A DNA stretch of 64,000 bases from an uncultured Eubacterium sp. GTDB lineage: Bacteria > Bacillota > Clostridia > Peptostreptococcales > Anaerovoracaceae. Positions 25,669 through 34,629 of the stretch are shown piece by piece. Made by a program: the position numbers and the translations under genes. The stretch covers positions 1 through 64,000 of the forward strand of contig CALCKF010000101.1 of the NCBI GenBank assembly GCA_937966095.1, written 5' to 3'. Within the stretch, counting starts at the first letter, position 1, and every line of letters begins with the position of its first letter. Under the pieces are notes generated by a model that saw only the letters and a program-made list of their open reading frames with translations, did not search any database and was not told where the DNA came from.

Positions 25669-26763
25669 CTATATTGCCTTTAGTATATCCACTATTCTGC
25701 GGCTCGCTTGTCCGTCACCGTACGGATTGCTGGCTTTGCTCATTTTATTATATTCATTTTCATCAATCAACAGGCGTTTAAAGTTTTCATATATGGTTTC
25801 TTCTTCAGTTCCCACAAGTTTTAATGTACCGGCTTCAATACCTTCAGGCCTTTCCGTGGTATCCCGCATTACCAAAACCGGTTTGCCCAGCGAAGGAGCT
25901 TCCTCCTGAATTCCTCCGCTGTCTGTCAGTATTAAATACGACCTTGCCATAAAATTATGAAAATCTATGACTTCCATCGGCTCAGTCAGCTTTATCCGCT
26001 CATTATTTCCGAAAACATCTTTCGCCGTCCTCTGCACCACCGGGTTAAGATGTACAGGATATATTACCTTTACGTCCGGAGTCTCATTCACGATGCGCCT
26101 GATAGCACGAAACATGCTGTAAAGATGTTCACCCAGATTCTCACGGCGGTGAGCTGTAAGCATGATGAGTCTGCTTCCTTCCGCCCAGTCCAGAAGATCA
26201 TGTCTGTAATCGGAAATAACTGTAGTTTTCAATGCATCTATGCCGGTGTTTCCGGTAACAAATATGTTCTTATCATTCTTTCCCTCTCTCAACAGATTCT
26301 GTCTTGCTTTCTCCGTAGGTGCAAAATGGTATTTGGCTATAATTCCTGCCGCCTGTCTGTTGAATTCTTCCGGAAACGGGGAATAGATATCATATGTACG
26401 AAGTCCGGCTTCCACATGACCTACCGGAATCTGCTGATAAAAACATGCCAAAGCAGAGGCGAAAGTCGTCGTAGTATCACCATGAACCAATACTGTATCA
26501 GGCTTTGATAACATCAATATTTCTTTCATGTCAAGCAAAACCTTTGACGTTACATCATACAGATCCTGCTTTTTCTTCATTATGGACAGATCATAATCAG
26601 GCTGTACCCCAAAAGCGTCAAGAACCATATCGAGCATTTCACGATGCTGGCCTGTCACACAAATTTCTGTAACTATATTTTTTTCTTTCTTTAATTCTTT
26701 TACAAGCGGACACATTTTTATCGCCTCAGGACGGGTGCCGAATATAAGCATTATTTTTTTCAT
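25669..26763 (-). CDS. wecB: UDP-N-acetylglucosamine 2-epimerase (non-hydrolysing), 364 aa
   Basis: Converts UDP-GlcNAc to UDP-ManNAc, the precursor of ManNAc or ManNAcA in wall polymers. The sequence has the typical FGTRPEAIKMCPLV start, VTGQHREMLD, VHGDTTTTFA, HVEAGLRT, TAHRRENLG and DSGGIQEEAPSLGKPVLV, all in order, at the usual length of ~365. With wecC (37925) and the WecG/TagA transferase (39152) it gives a complete ManNAcA route within the operon. Confidence 0.96.
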   Translation of the reverse strand: MKKIMLIFGTRPEAIKMCPLVKELKKEKNIVTEICVTGQHREMLDMVLDAFGVQPDYDLSIMKKKQDLYDVTSKVLLDMKEILMLSKPDTVLVHGDTTTTFASALACFYQQIPVGHVEAGLRTYDIYSPFPEEFNRQAAGIIAKYHFAPTEKARQNLLREGKNDKNIFVTGNTGIDALKTTVISDYRHDLLDWAEGSRLIMLTAHRRENLGEHLYSMFRAIRRIVNETPDVKVIYPVHLNPVVQRTAKDVFGNNERIKLTEPMEVIDFHNFMARSYLILTDSGGIQEEAPSLGKPVLVMRDTTERPEGIEAGTLKLVGTEEETIYENFKRLLIDENEYNKMSKASNPYGDGQASRRIVDILKAI

Positions 26764-26775
26764 AATACTAAACTA

Positions 26776-28344
26776 TTACTCCTCTTCATCAATAATCAAA
26801 TTTGTTTCATAATCTTTCTTCCATTGTCGCCTATTGAATTTTATTGTTTCACTTAAATCTAATTCCTCAATTTCAATTTTATCTCTCCCCTCAGGAGTTT
26901 TTGCAAAAAATATTTTTGTGCCAGGTTTATTTTTTGTCCAATGTTTTGTACCCGCTGGAATAAACACAAAATCTCCTTCACTAGCTTCAATTTGTATTTC
27001 ATTATCTAAATCAATTATTTTTTGAGATCCTTGCAAAATATAATAATGCTCTCCTGTAGTTCTATGATAATGAGGTGTATCCACTTTAAATTGCCTATAA
27101 TCAGAGATTCCTGTTTCTATGCAACTTATATAGTTTTTTAAATTGTTTTTAAAAATCGTTTTACCCGTCAAATACTGTCTGTAATTCATTTCTAATGCAT
27201 GTTTAATTTTTTCATTTCTATGTATGCTTACTCTTTTTTCTGCTATTTTAAGTTCATTTAAGTTTATTGAATTTTCTTTTATACTTGTTATCTGATTATC
27301 AAAAAACTGATAATTATCAGGGTCATATTTTTTAGACACTATAAAAGTTCTTCTTAATGAATTGGAAGGCAAAAATGGTGAATATAAATCCACCTTTATA
27401 TAATTAAGTTCATTATATTTTTCATTGTATTCAACCTTCATCAATGCATATGGTAATGAAATCTCAGTAAATTTAATATTAAATCTTCCCTCTTCATAAC
27501 ATTTATGAAAAATGTCATTTTTATTTTCTAACTTTCTTTTTATCGATATACATGCACTATGAAAAGCTGAAATATTAGAATTATTAAACTTCTGGTTTCC
27601 TAACTTTCCATTATATATAGCCTCTGAGGCCGCTTTTGACTCTGGATTTGTCAAAATTAAAGAGCAAGAAAAGTTTTTCTCATTTTTTAATAGGTAGTTT
27701 ATTTCATCTGAAAATGAAGTTGCTTTTTCATACATATCTGTTGTAACATAGGACGTATTAGTTACAGTAGCAGATGTGTAGCATATCATAGTGATTTTAT
27801 TTACTATGTTAACATTATTATGGTAACATCTTTGGACCCCCATTTTGTTTTCAAGACTTTTCCTATCAAACATCTTTCCAGAAACCTCTGCAAAAAACTC
27901 TTCATGACTGAAATTTTCATATTTTTCATCTCGTCCATATTTTTCTTCGAATATCTTTGAAACCCTTTTTGAAAGGAGCTCTAATGAGTTTTGAAAGTTA
28001 TCAAATCCATTTATTATATGCGTACCGGTCAAGTAGTATTGAAATTCTTCAGATAAAATAAAATTATTAAGTAAAAACGGTAAAATTTTCTTTTGGTTAT
28101 CGAAAGCTATTCTCAATTCATTATGTACATGCCGTGATCTATCTGCTTCTTCAGAAGTAATTAAAATAAATGCATCACATGCCTCTATAGCACGCACTAT
28201 TTCTGTAGGAAAATTTTCCCCTGCAAAAATATTTCTAGGTGCCATCCAGCATTCAATACCTTGTTTTTCTAAATAACCGCGTATAATATTTGCTATTTCT
28301 TGGTTTTCAGTAGAATAACTTATAAAAGAATACATTTTTTTCAT
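26776..28344 (-). CDS. TIR-domain / cupin fusion protein, 522 aa
   Basis: Residues ~1-130 are a TIR domain: YSFISYSTENQEIANIIR, WMAPRNIFAGENF, CDAFILITSEE and HVHNELRIAF, where the Glu is in the position of the NADase catalytic glutamate. A middle region (~150-400) of unknown fold begins after a Cys/His-containing stretch and includes CSLILTNPESKAASEAIYNG. The C-terminal ~100 residues are a cupin (HYHRTTGEHYYILQGS and VFIPAGTKHW), with the metal-type His residues in place. ATG 28344 is placed by GAGGAGG; 28335 is the alternative. Strongly A/T-rich. Its position between wecB and sugar-modifying genes is unusual for a TIR protein, and its role is unknown. Confidence 0.8.
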   Translation of the reverse strand: MKKMYSFISYSTENQEIANIIRGYLEKQGIECWMAPRNIFAGENFPTEIVRAIEACDAFILITSEEADRSRHVHNELRIAFDNQKKILPFLLNNFILSEEFQYYLTGTHIINGFDNFQNSLELLSKRVSKIFEEKYGRDEKYENFSHEEFFAEVSGKMFDRKSLENKMGVQRCYHNNVNIVNKITMICYTSATVTNTSYVTTDMYEKATSFSDEINYLLKNEKNFSCSLILTNPESKAASEAIYNGKLGNQKFNNSNISAFHSACISIKRKLENKNDIFHKCYEEGRFNIKFTEISLPYALMKVEYNEKYNELNYIKVDLYSPFLPSNSLRRTFIVSKKYDPDNYQFFDNQITSIKENSINLNELKIAEKRVSIHRNEKIKHALEMNYRQYLTGKTIFKNNLKNYISCIETGISDYRQFKVDTPHYHRTTGEHYYILQGSQKIIDLDNEIQIEASEGDFVFIPAGTKHWTKNKPGTKIFFAKTPEGRDKIEIEELDLSETIKFNRRQWKKDYETNLIIDEEE

Positions 28345-28362
28345 TAACCTCCTCAAAATACA

Positions 28363-29142
28363 CTACTCCACAATAATTTTATATATATCTTCCAAATACA
28401 TTGTACAAATATTATTTGATAATATAAAATTAATCATTTTATTTATATAATCTGTGATTCCTTCTCCTCTAAAACGCAAACTATCAATTTGCACAGAATC
28501 AAGATTATTCCATTCATTCCTGCTTAAACGATCTTTTATTTCTCTTGTATATGTAAAATACGGGGTATTAAGCATAAAATGCATTGGATGAATGTTAATA
28601 ACTTTAAGCCCTGGTGACAACAACTGTCTCTCCATTAAAGAAAAGTCAAAGCTGTCAGAATAATATAAAAATGCCCCATCTTCCCAAAATATAGGAAAGC
28701 TTATGGTTTTTGATCTGTGGAGAAATGGCGGAACTATATCCATGAGAGTGCAGACATTAGATTCATATAAAATCCCGCGTTTGGTCAGCCTGTCCATCGT
28801 ATCATTCACGTCATAATATCTGTGTGCACGAAAACATTTAGCATCTGGCAAAAGATTAAAACAATAATCAATAACTTCATCATAATCCTTTCCCTGACTG
28901 CTGTCAGGCATAAAATTAGGGTGGATCCCACATTTTATTTTGCCGGATTTTTTATATTCATCAACAACTTTTGACGGATTGGTTATAAAAGCCGTAACCG
29001 GAATATTCTCTGAATCAAAATATTCAAACATCGCTTTTATTGCATAATCTGATGCCCAATCCATATCAGAAGTAAAACAAATTATATTATTTTTTGATAA
29101 TTCTTCCCTTGCTTTATTAAGTTTATTTATTAATATATCCAT
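28363..29142 (-). CDS. WbmS-like polysaccharide deacetylase-family protein, 259 aa
   Basis: A NodB-type TIM-barrel reading: metal-binding Asp pair region CFTSDMDWASDY, then GIHPNFMPDSSQGKDYDEVI, CFRAHRYYDVND and a late INIHPMHFMLNTPY. This resembles the WbmS branch of polysaccharide deacetylases found in O-antigen loci, in which the sugar substrate is undefined. No signal peptide, so a cytoplasmic, nucleotide-sugar or lipid-linked substrate is more likely than peptidoglycan. It ends six bases before the TIR-cupin reading frame. Confidence 0.65.
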   Translation of the reverse strand: MDILINKLNKAREELSKNNIICFTSDMDWASDYAIKAMFEYFDSENIPVTAFITNPSKVVDEYKKSGKIKCGIHPNFMPDSSQGKDYDEVIDYCFNLLPDAKCFRAHRYYDVNDTMDRLTKRGILYESNVCTLMDIVPPFLHRSKTISFPIFWEDGAFLYYSDSFDFSLMERQLLSPGLKVINIHPMHFMLNTPYFTYTREIKDRLSRNEWNNLDSVQIDSLRFRGEGITDYINKMINFILSNNICTMYLEDIYKIIVE

Positions 29143-29163
29143 AATTACAATAGTCGTTTAATA

Positions 29164-29577
29164 TTATACCCTTACTATAACGTTCCCTGACAGCACTATA
29201 TGCATATCTTGATTAATGCATTTGATGCCTATTCTCAATTTATTTTTGTTTCGATCTTTTCCTTCAATCACGCATATACATTTAATCTTATCGCCTATAT
29301 AAACCGGTTGCACATACTGTATAGTTTCTTCAAGCAATATTGCCCCTTCGCCCGGCAGATCTTTAGCTATGACATTTGATACCATACCTAAACAAAACAA
29401 TCCGTGAGCAATTCTGCCTTTGAAAATCGTTTTTTCAGCATATTCTTCATCAATATGTATAGGATTCTTGTCACCGGACAATTCCGCAATCTGATTAAAA
29501 AGGTCTTCAGTAGCAATAACTTCAAGACTTGATGAATCTCCTACATTATATTTATCTATTTTTTTTTCTTCCATCAT
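29164..29577 (-). CDS. MaoC-like hot-dog hydratase, 137 aa
   Basis: A single hot-dog domain with the (R)-specific hydratase motif, LSGDKNPIHIDEEYA, whose Asp and His are the catalytic pair, and FKGRIAHGLFCLGMVS. In fatty-acid contexts such proteins hydrate enoyl-CoA; in glycan loci their substrate is unknown, possibly an acyl side chain placed by the adjacent acyltransferase. It ends within seven bases of its neighbour in the same operon. No ribosome site is obvious, suggesting coupling to the upstream gene. Confidence 0.85.
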   Translation of the reverse strand: MMEEKKIDKYNVGDSSSLEVIATEDLFNQIAELSGDKNPIHIDEEYAEKTIFKGRIAHGLFCLGMVSNVIAKDLPGEGAILLEETIQYVQPVYIGDKIKCICVIEGKDRNKNKLRIGIKCINQDMHIVLSGNVIVRV

Positions 29578-29583
29578 ATCAAA

Positions 29584-30255
29584 CTACTTTACTTTTGCTG
29601 GTATTCCCATAACTTTTTCATCTTGATTAACCGACTTTGTTACCACTGAACCAGCTCCAACAACCGCATTTTCTCCTATTATTACACCCGGCAAAATAAT
29701 CGCACCTGAACCTATTTTGCTGCCTTTTTTAAATACAATAGAATTGCTCGCTCCAACTTCATTGCCTCTTATTCTCATATCATTATCATTAGCTGAAGCA
29801 ACTCCTACACCAACAAACACGTCATCTTCGATCTCTGCCCGAGCTGTCATATGTGTATTATCCATAACTTTAGAACTTTTTCCTATTTTAACATGATGAT
29901 TTAATGTGCAAAGTCTCGCGACCAAAGCCTTTTCTTCTATCACACATCCCTCCCTGAGTTGAGCACAATCACCAATAAGAACATTATCTCCTATTTTATT
30001 GTCCGCATAAATAACAGCATTTGCGCCTATTACACACCCTTTGCCAATTACAACAGGAGTATATTTATCTTCCAATTTATGTATCAAATTACCACTGCCT
30101 TTAGGCGGTCTTCCAATCACTGCACCGTCAAATATTTCAGTTCCGTCGCCTATTTCTGTTCCATCATATATAACTACATTATGGTGAATTATTACATTAT
30201 TACCTATTTTACAATCTCTTCCTATAACTGCGTCTTCAGATATTATATTAGCCAT
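29584..30255 (-). CDS. Left-handed beta-helix (hexapeptide) acyltransferase, 223 aa
   Basis: Almost the whole protein is hexapeptide repeats (ISEDAVIGRDCKIGNNVIIH through IGSGAIILPGVIIGENAVVG), with a His-containing loop RLCTLNHHVKIGKSS expected to carry the catalytic His. The end, VGAGSVVTKSVNQDEKVMGI, is characteristic of sugar N- or O-acetyltransferases such as WbbJ/WlbB. It should acetylate (or acylate) a nucleotide sugar or glycan of this operon. Strong AAGGAGATCG ribosome site. Confidence 0.9.
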   Translation of the reverse strand: MANIISEDAVIGRDCKIGNNVIIHHNVVIYDGTEIGDGTEIFDGAVIGRPPKGSGNLIHKLEDKYTPVVIGKGCVIGANAVIYADNKIGDNVLIGDCAQLREGCVIEEKALVARLCTLNHHVKIGKSSKVMDNTHMTARAEIEDDVFVGVGVASANDNDMRIRGNEVGASNSIVFKKGSKIGSGAIILPGVIIGENAVVGAGSVVTKSVNQDEKVMGIPAKVK

Positions 30256-30310
30256 GAACGATCTCCTTATCCAATATTTTCCATAACAATTATTATCTAC
30301 TTAAAAAATA

Positions 30311-30633
30311 CTATACTTCAAATATAACTTTCCGCGTTTGAACCGTTGTCATTGCTCCATCCTTATCCTTAACGAAACATGTACAATAATATTCTCCAGG
30401 ATCATTTACTGCATAACAGAAAAAATTATCACTTCTATAATTTTCGACAAACACCTTTTCTCCATTTCTAAAAACATAAAATGCGAACCATTCTCCATGA
30501 ACGGCATTTACTATAACCATTAATTTATTATTAAAATTGTTAAATTTTTGTTTTTTCCATATTTACTATGGCATAGTATCTTTTTCTCATTATCATATAG
30601 ATAATATGCATATTCTGTATTTACTGTAGCCAT
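30311..30633 (-). pseudogene. Tyrosine-rich Ig-like domain gene split by a -1 frame change at an A-AAA-AAC slippery site
   Basis: Two abutting frames together give one ~105-residue beta-sandwich pair. The first (ATG 30633, stop 30520) reads TEYAYYLYDNEKKIL; the second (ATG 30520 in the TAATG overlap, stop 30311) reads WFAFYVFRNGEKVF, then PGEYYCTCFVKDKDG. Both halves have the same Y-x-x-Y-x-x-G/N-E-K strand pattern as Y_Y_Y-type domains. The heptamer A-AAA-AAC at 30556-30550 sits exactly in the zero frame, and a -1 slip there leads into the second frame. It may be a decayed gene, a sequencing error in the A-run, or programmed frameshifting. The start has only a weak ribosome site. Confidence 0.5.
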
Positions 30634-30704
30634 AGTAAAATCTATCTCTAATTTAATTTTTAATGTTCTTATTTTTTACGGTTTTCTTTAAAACAGAAAT
30701 TATT

Positions 30705-33700
30705 TTACCTATCTTCCTTTATAAATTCAGACAAAGCATTGTAATTCATCGTATCAGCCGCATATCCACTGTTTTTATTATTGTTTTGTAACGATTTATT
30801 AATAATAGACGTAATATCATAATTTTCCCGCCAAAATACCGTTCTGTATATATCAGGAATCCCATCATAATAATTGCTCTTTTCACCTTCTACGAAAACA
30901 TCCCCATTAAAGTATGAACTCTTTGTTACAAAATCCGAATCGGTATATTTAAAACAATTAATCATATCTTCCAGATAGAATTCGCCGTAATGATGATCCT
31001 TATTGAAATACGTTACCATATCTACAGAGTTTAATATATCTTCTGTAACCTCCTTTAATCTCAACACTTTTTTATTCGCGTATGATTGTCTTTCAAAATT
31101 ATCTACATTATTTTTATTTTTATCGTCAACTATAACAAGAACTGATTTGTCAAGATTTTGCTTCAAATTACTAAGGCCTATTTTTTCGAGAATATAATTA
31201 AATCTATGATACACGGTTGCAGATCCGTACATTTTTCTTATACCCTCAAGCTGAAGTTCATACTCTTTATAAGGCGATAGTCTGTCAAAAGTTTCTTTAA
31301 TTAAATAAGGAAAAAATTCAATAAATACATTGGGAAACATATTCTTCATTCCTATATTGAAATTGGAAATAATAAGACTTCCACATGCCTGAAGTTCATA
31401 TACTCTGCTTGAAAACATACTTTTACTATATTTACTTGAATTTATGTTTATGGCCCATTTAAACAATTTATGTACTTTCATCAATATTGTATGATCAATT
31501 GAGGGATACACATAGTCATCATATCTAACAGGATATTTATATGCATCATTATCATGATAAAAATTCCTGTCAAAAATTTTAAGTTCTTTATCCGATGCTA
31601 TTACCCCGTCAAGCAGTATTGACATATCAACATTTCTTTCCGGGTATTTATTTGCATATCCCCATGTTCCGGCAAATATAACTTCGTCTCTCATATATTT
31701 TTCAAATCCTATTGGATTATGTATCAATGGATTTATTGCAAACGGCAAAACAAAAACATTTGGATTTCCTGTATCTTCAATATATTTGTGAACACAATCA
31801 ACATCACTTGTAAAAATATAATCACATTCCTTTGCTATATATAAGAAAACATTATAGTTCCCAGGATCTTCTTTAGAATAAAAGACTATTTTAGCCCCCT
31901 TATTTCTGTGGTATTCGATTATATCAAACAAATTATCTTTAACCCCACCTGTTTCTTTCGGTCTGCCTAAACCGGTCCAATCATCATTTATACCGTGCCA
32001 TGTTGAAACAATAAATAATACATCAATATCAGCCTTATAATTCTTGGGACTGAAATATATGACTTCCGCAACATCTCCATAAGTTTCAAGTTGAAATTCA
32101 TCGGCAATAATGCCCATTCGAACACTATTACGCTTAAAATATCTGCTACCGTTACTGTCAGGAATTTCTTCTGCCAGTTTTATCAACTCATCTATATATG
32201 CCTCCTTTTCACGCAATCGCATTGTATTTGCGGAACATATATTACCTTCAATTGTCATGCTGTCATCTACCGGATTTTTATTTATTTTACTTTTTACATA
32301 ATTATAAAGCCTTACTTCAAATAATTTTTCATACGCTGCATTCTTTCTTTTTGCCTTATACAATAAAGTATTATACAACTCCTTTTCTTTTGCCAATCTG
32401 TTTCTTATCTTATTTGTTTTTTCCAGTTTTGTTTTATAGAATTCAATTTGCTCTGATAATTCTTCAATAATAGGGTCATAATCAATTATCTTATTATTTA
32501 ATTCTTTTATTTCTCCATCTTTAAATGTGTTTTCTTCAGTAAGTTGACAAACTTGATTTGAATATAGAGTTACCTGTTCTGTTAACTTTTCTATTTCTAT
32601 ATTGTCATATGCTTTTTTCTGTAAAATTTTCTCATTAACATCAAGTGCTTCTTTTAATTCTATTTTAAGTTGATTTATTTCATCATTCTTATCAGTACAT
32701 TCACATAATTTTTCTTCATTTTCAGCTTTAATATTTTCGATAACATTTTGTAACTCAATTAATTTTTTTTCATTTCCTTCAAGCTCTTGTTCAGCTTTTT
32801 CTTTATCTGCAATTATTATCGCGATCTCTTTTCGCAGATTTTCTTTTTCATTTTCGGTTTCGTTTATAATTTCCCTGTTTTTTTCAATTTCTTTTAATAA
32901 TTTGCTATTTACCTCTTTCAATTCTTTTTCATATTCTTTTTCTTTAAAATTGTTTTCTATTTGAAGCAGTTTAACATCACTTCTGGCTTTATAAAGCTCC
33001 TCTATAAGATTTATAATTTCCTCATTAACATCTTTATTACTTAATGATTCTTTCAAAAACATATCAATTTCTTCCAACTTTTGTGATAGTCTTTCATTAT
33101 TGACACTTTCAATGTTTGTTATTTTATTTATACCATTCATATTTTTCAATGCTGCCAGCTCCTTGTTCAATCTTTCAATTTTACTTTTATGTGCTTCTAT
33201 TTGTTTCTGTTTTTCAGAATCTATATAGAAAAAATTATTTTCTAATTTTTTCAACAGTTTATCGTCTATGATCACATTATCTTCCTTGCTATTGTTGTCA
33301 GCTACAAATCCTATCCAGCCTCCTAAAAAACACACCTCCGCAACTTTAATTCGTTTATTTATTTGATTAAATAGTTCAAGAAAATAATATGTCCTCTTAT
33401 GATCCGGAAATGGATTTATCCCGAATGGAACCGTTATAATAATACGTCCATTATTATTTAACAATTCTATTGCTTTATCTATAAATTCTTCCGGATTAAA
33501 AACATGTTCAAGTATTTCACCCATAATTACAGTATCAAATTTTTTATTAAATTCATATTGGAGGAAGTCTCCTTGTATAAAATTTACATTAGAAATAACT
33601 CTTTTATCTTCTTCCTTTTTTAAATTATCAGCATATTTTATACTTTCCTCTGCTATATCTATTCCAGTTACACGTTTATTTCCTATACCTAACAATATTG

Positions 33701-33863
33701 ACACTATTCCTTGTGAACAGCCAACATCTAAAACATCTTGTCCATTCACCTGTTCACAAATCCAATTAATACGTTTCTTTGCTTTTTCTTGTGATATATA
33801 ACCTAAGTCCCCGTTATAGCCCTGGCTTATTCTATCTAAATTACCTTTAGTTTTAACATCCAT
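30705..33863 (-). CDS. SAM methyltransferase - coiled coil - CgeB-like glycosyltransferase fusion, 1052 aa
   Basis: Three parts. Residues ~1-210: class-I methyltransferase (VLDVGCSQGIVS motif I, VTGIDIAEES, FDTVIMGEILEHV). Residues ~220-545: an unbroken, Glu/Lys-rich coiled coil. Residues ~570-950: a CgeB-type glycosyltransferase module (ECDYIFTSDVDC, GTWGYANKYPERN, YPSIDHTILMKVHKLF, VYELQACGSLIISN), followed by a GT-A-like remnant. The last module is a paralogue of the N-terminal half of the 833-aa protein at 35405. GGGGA precedes ATG 33863; 33878 is the alternative. Fusions of methyltransferase, ruler-like coiled coil and transferase recall chain-length or end-capping control of ABC-exported polymers. 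Confidence 0.85.
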   Translation of the reverse strand: MDVKTKGNLDRISQGYNGDLGYISQEKAKKRINWICEQVNGQDVLDVGCSQGIVSILLGIGNKRVTGIDIAEESIKYADNLKKEEDKRVISNVNFIQGDFLQYEFNKKFDTVIMGEILEHVFNPEEFIDKAIELLNNNGRIIITVPFGINPFPDHKRTYYFLELFNQINKRIKVAEVCFLGGWIGFVADNNSKEDNVIIDDKLLKKLENNFFYIDSEKQKQIEAHKSKIERLNKELAALKNMNGINKITNIESVNNERLSQKLEEIDMFLKESLSNKDVNEEIINLIEELYKARSDVKLLQIENNFKEKEYEKELKEVNSKLLKEIEKNREIINETENEKENLRKEIAIIIADKEKAEQELEGNEKKLIELQNVIENIKAENEEKLCECTDKNDEINQLKIELKEALDVNEKILQKKAYDNIEIEKLTEQVTLYSNQVCQLTEENTFKDGEIKELNNKIIDYDPIIEELSEQIEFYKTKLEKTNKIRNRLAKEKELYNTLLYKAKRKNAAYEKLFEVRLYNYVKSKINKNPVDDSMTIEGNICSANTMRLREKEAYIDELIKLAEEIPDSNGSRYFKRNSVRMGIIADEFQLETYGDVAEVIYFSPKNYKADIDVLFIVSTWHGINDDWTGLGRPKETGGVKDNLFDIIEYHRNKGAKIVFYSKEDPGNYNVFLYIAKECDYIFTSDVDCVHKYIEDTGNPNVFVLPFAINPLIHNPIGFEKYMRDEVIFAGTWGYANKYPERNVDMSILLDGVIASDKELKIFDRNFYHDNDAYKYPVRYDDYVYPSIDHTILMKVHKLFKWAININSSKYSKSMFSSRVYELQACGSLIISNFNIGMKNMFPNVFIEFFPYLIKETFDRLSPYKEYELQLEGIRKMYGSATVYHRFNYILEKIGLSNLKQNLDKSVLVIVDDKNKNNVDNFERQSYANKKVLRLKEVTEDILNSVDMVTYFNKDHHYGEFYLEDMINCFKYTDSDFVTKSSYFNGDVFVEGEKSNYYDGIPDIYRTVFWRENYDITSIINKSLQNNNKNSGYAADTMNYNALSEFIKEDR

Positions 33864-33879
33864 AATGATATTCCCCATA

Positions 33880-34629
33880 TTAGCCAACCATAAACTTCTT
33901 ATATGCATCCAAAACTTCATCTGTATCCCCGAACATCTTCGCTTCGCCCTGATGCAGCCACAAAATCCTGCTGCACAGTCCCCTGAGACTTTCTGTGGTA
34001 TGATTAACTATTACAACACTCCTGTTTTCATCCTTTATCATACTCATCATTTTTTCATAGCTTTTCTTTCTGAATCTCATATCACCTACGCTTAACACCT
34101 CATCAATAAGCAATATTTCAGGTGTGAGCACTGAGCTTATCGAAAATGCCAGCTTAGAATACATACCGCTGGAATATGTTTTTACCGGTTTATAGATAAA
34201 ATCTCCCAGTTCCGAAAATTCTATGATTTCTTCAAGTACAGCCTTTATCTCTTCCTTATTGAATCCCATCGCATATCCCGCCAGAAATATATTCTGATAT
34301 CCTGACAATCTGGACTGAAATCCTGTTCCAAGTGACAGAAGAGAGCATCTGTCACTACGAACAAGTATCCTTCCGCCATCAACTCCATATACCCCCGCTA
34401 TAGCTCCGAGAAGAGTACTCTTTCCGGAACCGTTTTCTCCCACTATCCCTACCGTTTCGCCTTTTTTCACTTCAAACGAAACATTTTTCACAGCCTGAAA
34501 TGCAGTATTTGATGATATTTTTTTATTCTTCGGTCTGAATAAATTTTTAAGAAAGATCCTGTAATTTACAGCACCTATTCCCCTGTATGCTATTGTAACA
34601 TTCTTTACATCTATCGCTATATCATTCAT
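33880..34629 (-). CDS. Wzt/TagH-type polysaccharide ABC transporter ATPase, 249 aa
   Basis: All nucleotide-binding motifs are intact: Walker A VGENGSGKST, Q-loop region FQSRLSGYQN, signature TYSSGMYSKLAFS, Walker B ILLIDEVLSVGD and the switch His in VNHTTESL. At 249 residues it lacks the C-terminal carbohydrate-binding domain of O9a-type Wzt proteins, so export should not depend on a terminal cap recognised by this protein. It overlaps the permease stop by one base, so the pair forms the exporter. Confidence 0.95.
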   Translation of the reverse strand: MNDIAIDVKNVTIAYRGIGAVNYRIFLKNLFRPKNKKISSNTAFQAVKNVSFEVKKGETVGIVGENGSGKSTLLGAIAGVYGVDGGRILVRSDRCSLLSLGTGFQSRLSGYQNIFLAGYAMGFNKEEIKAVLEEIIEFSELGDFIYKPVKTYSSGMYSKLAFSISSVLTPEILLIDEVLSVGDMRFRKKSYEKMMSMIKDENRSVVIVNHTTESLRGLCSRILWLHQGEAKMFGDTDEVLDAYKKFMVG

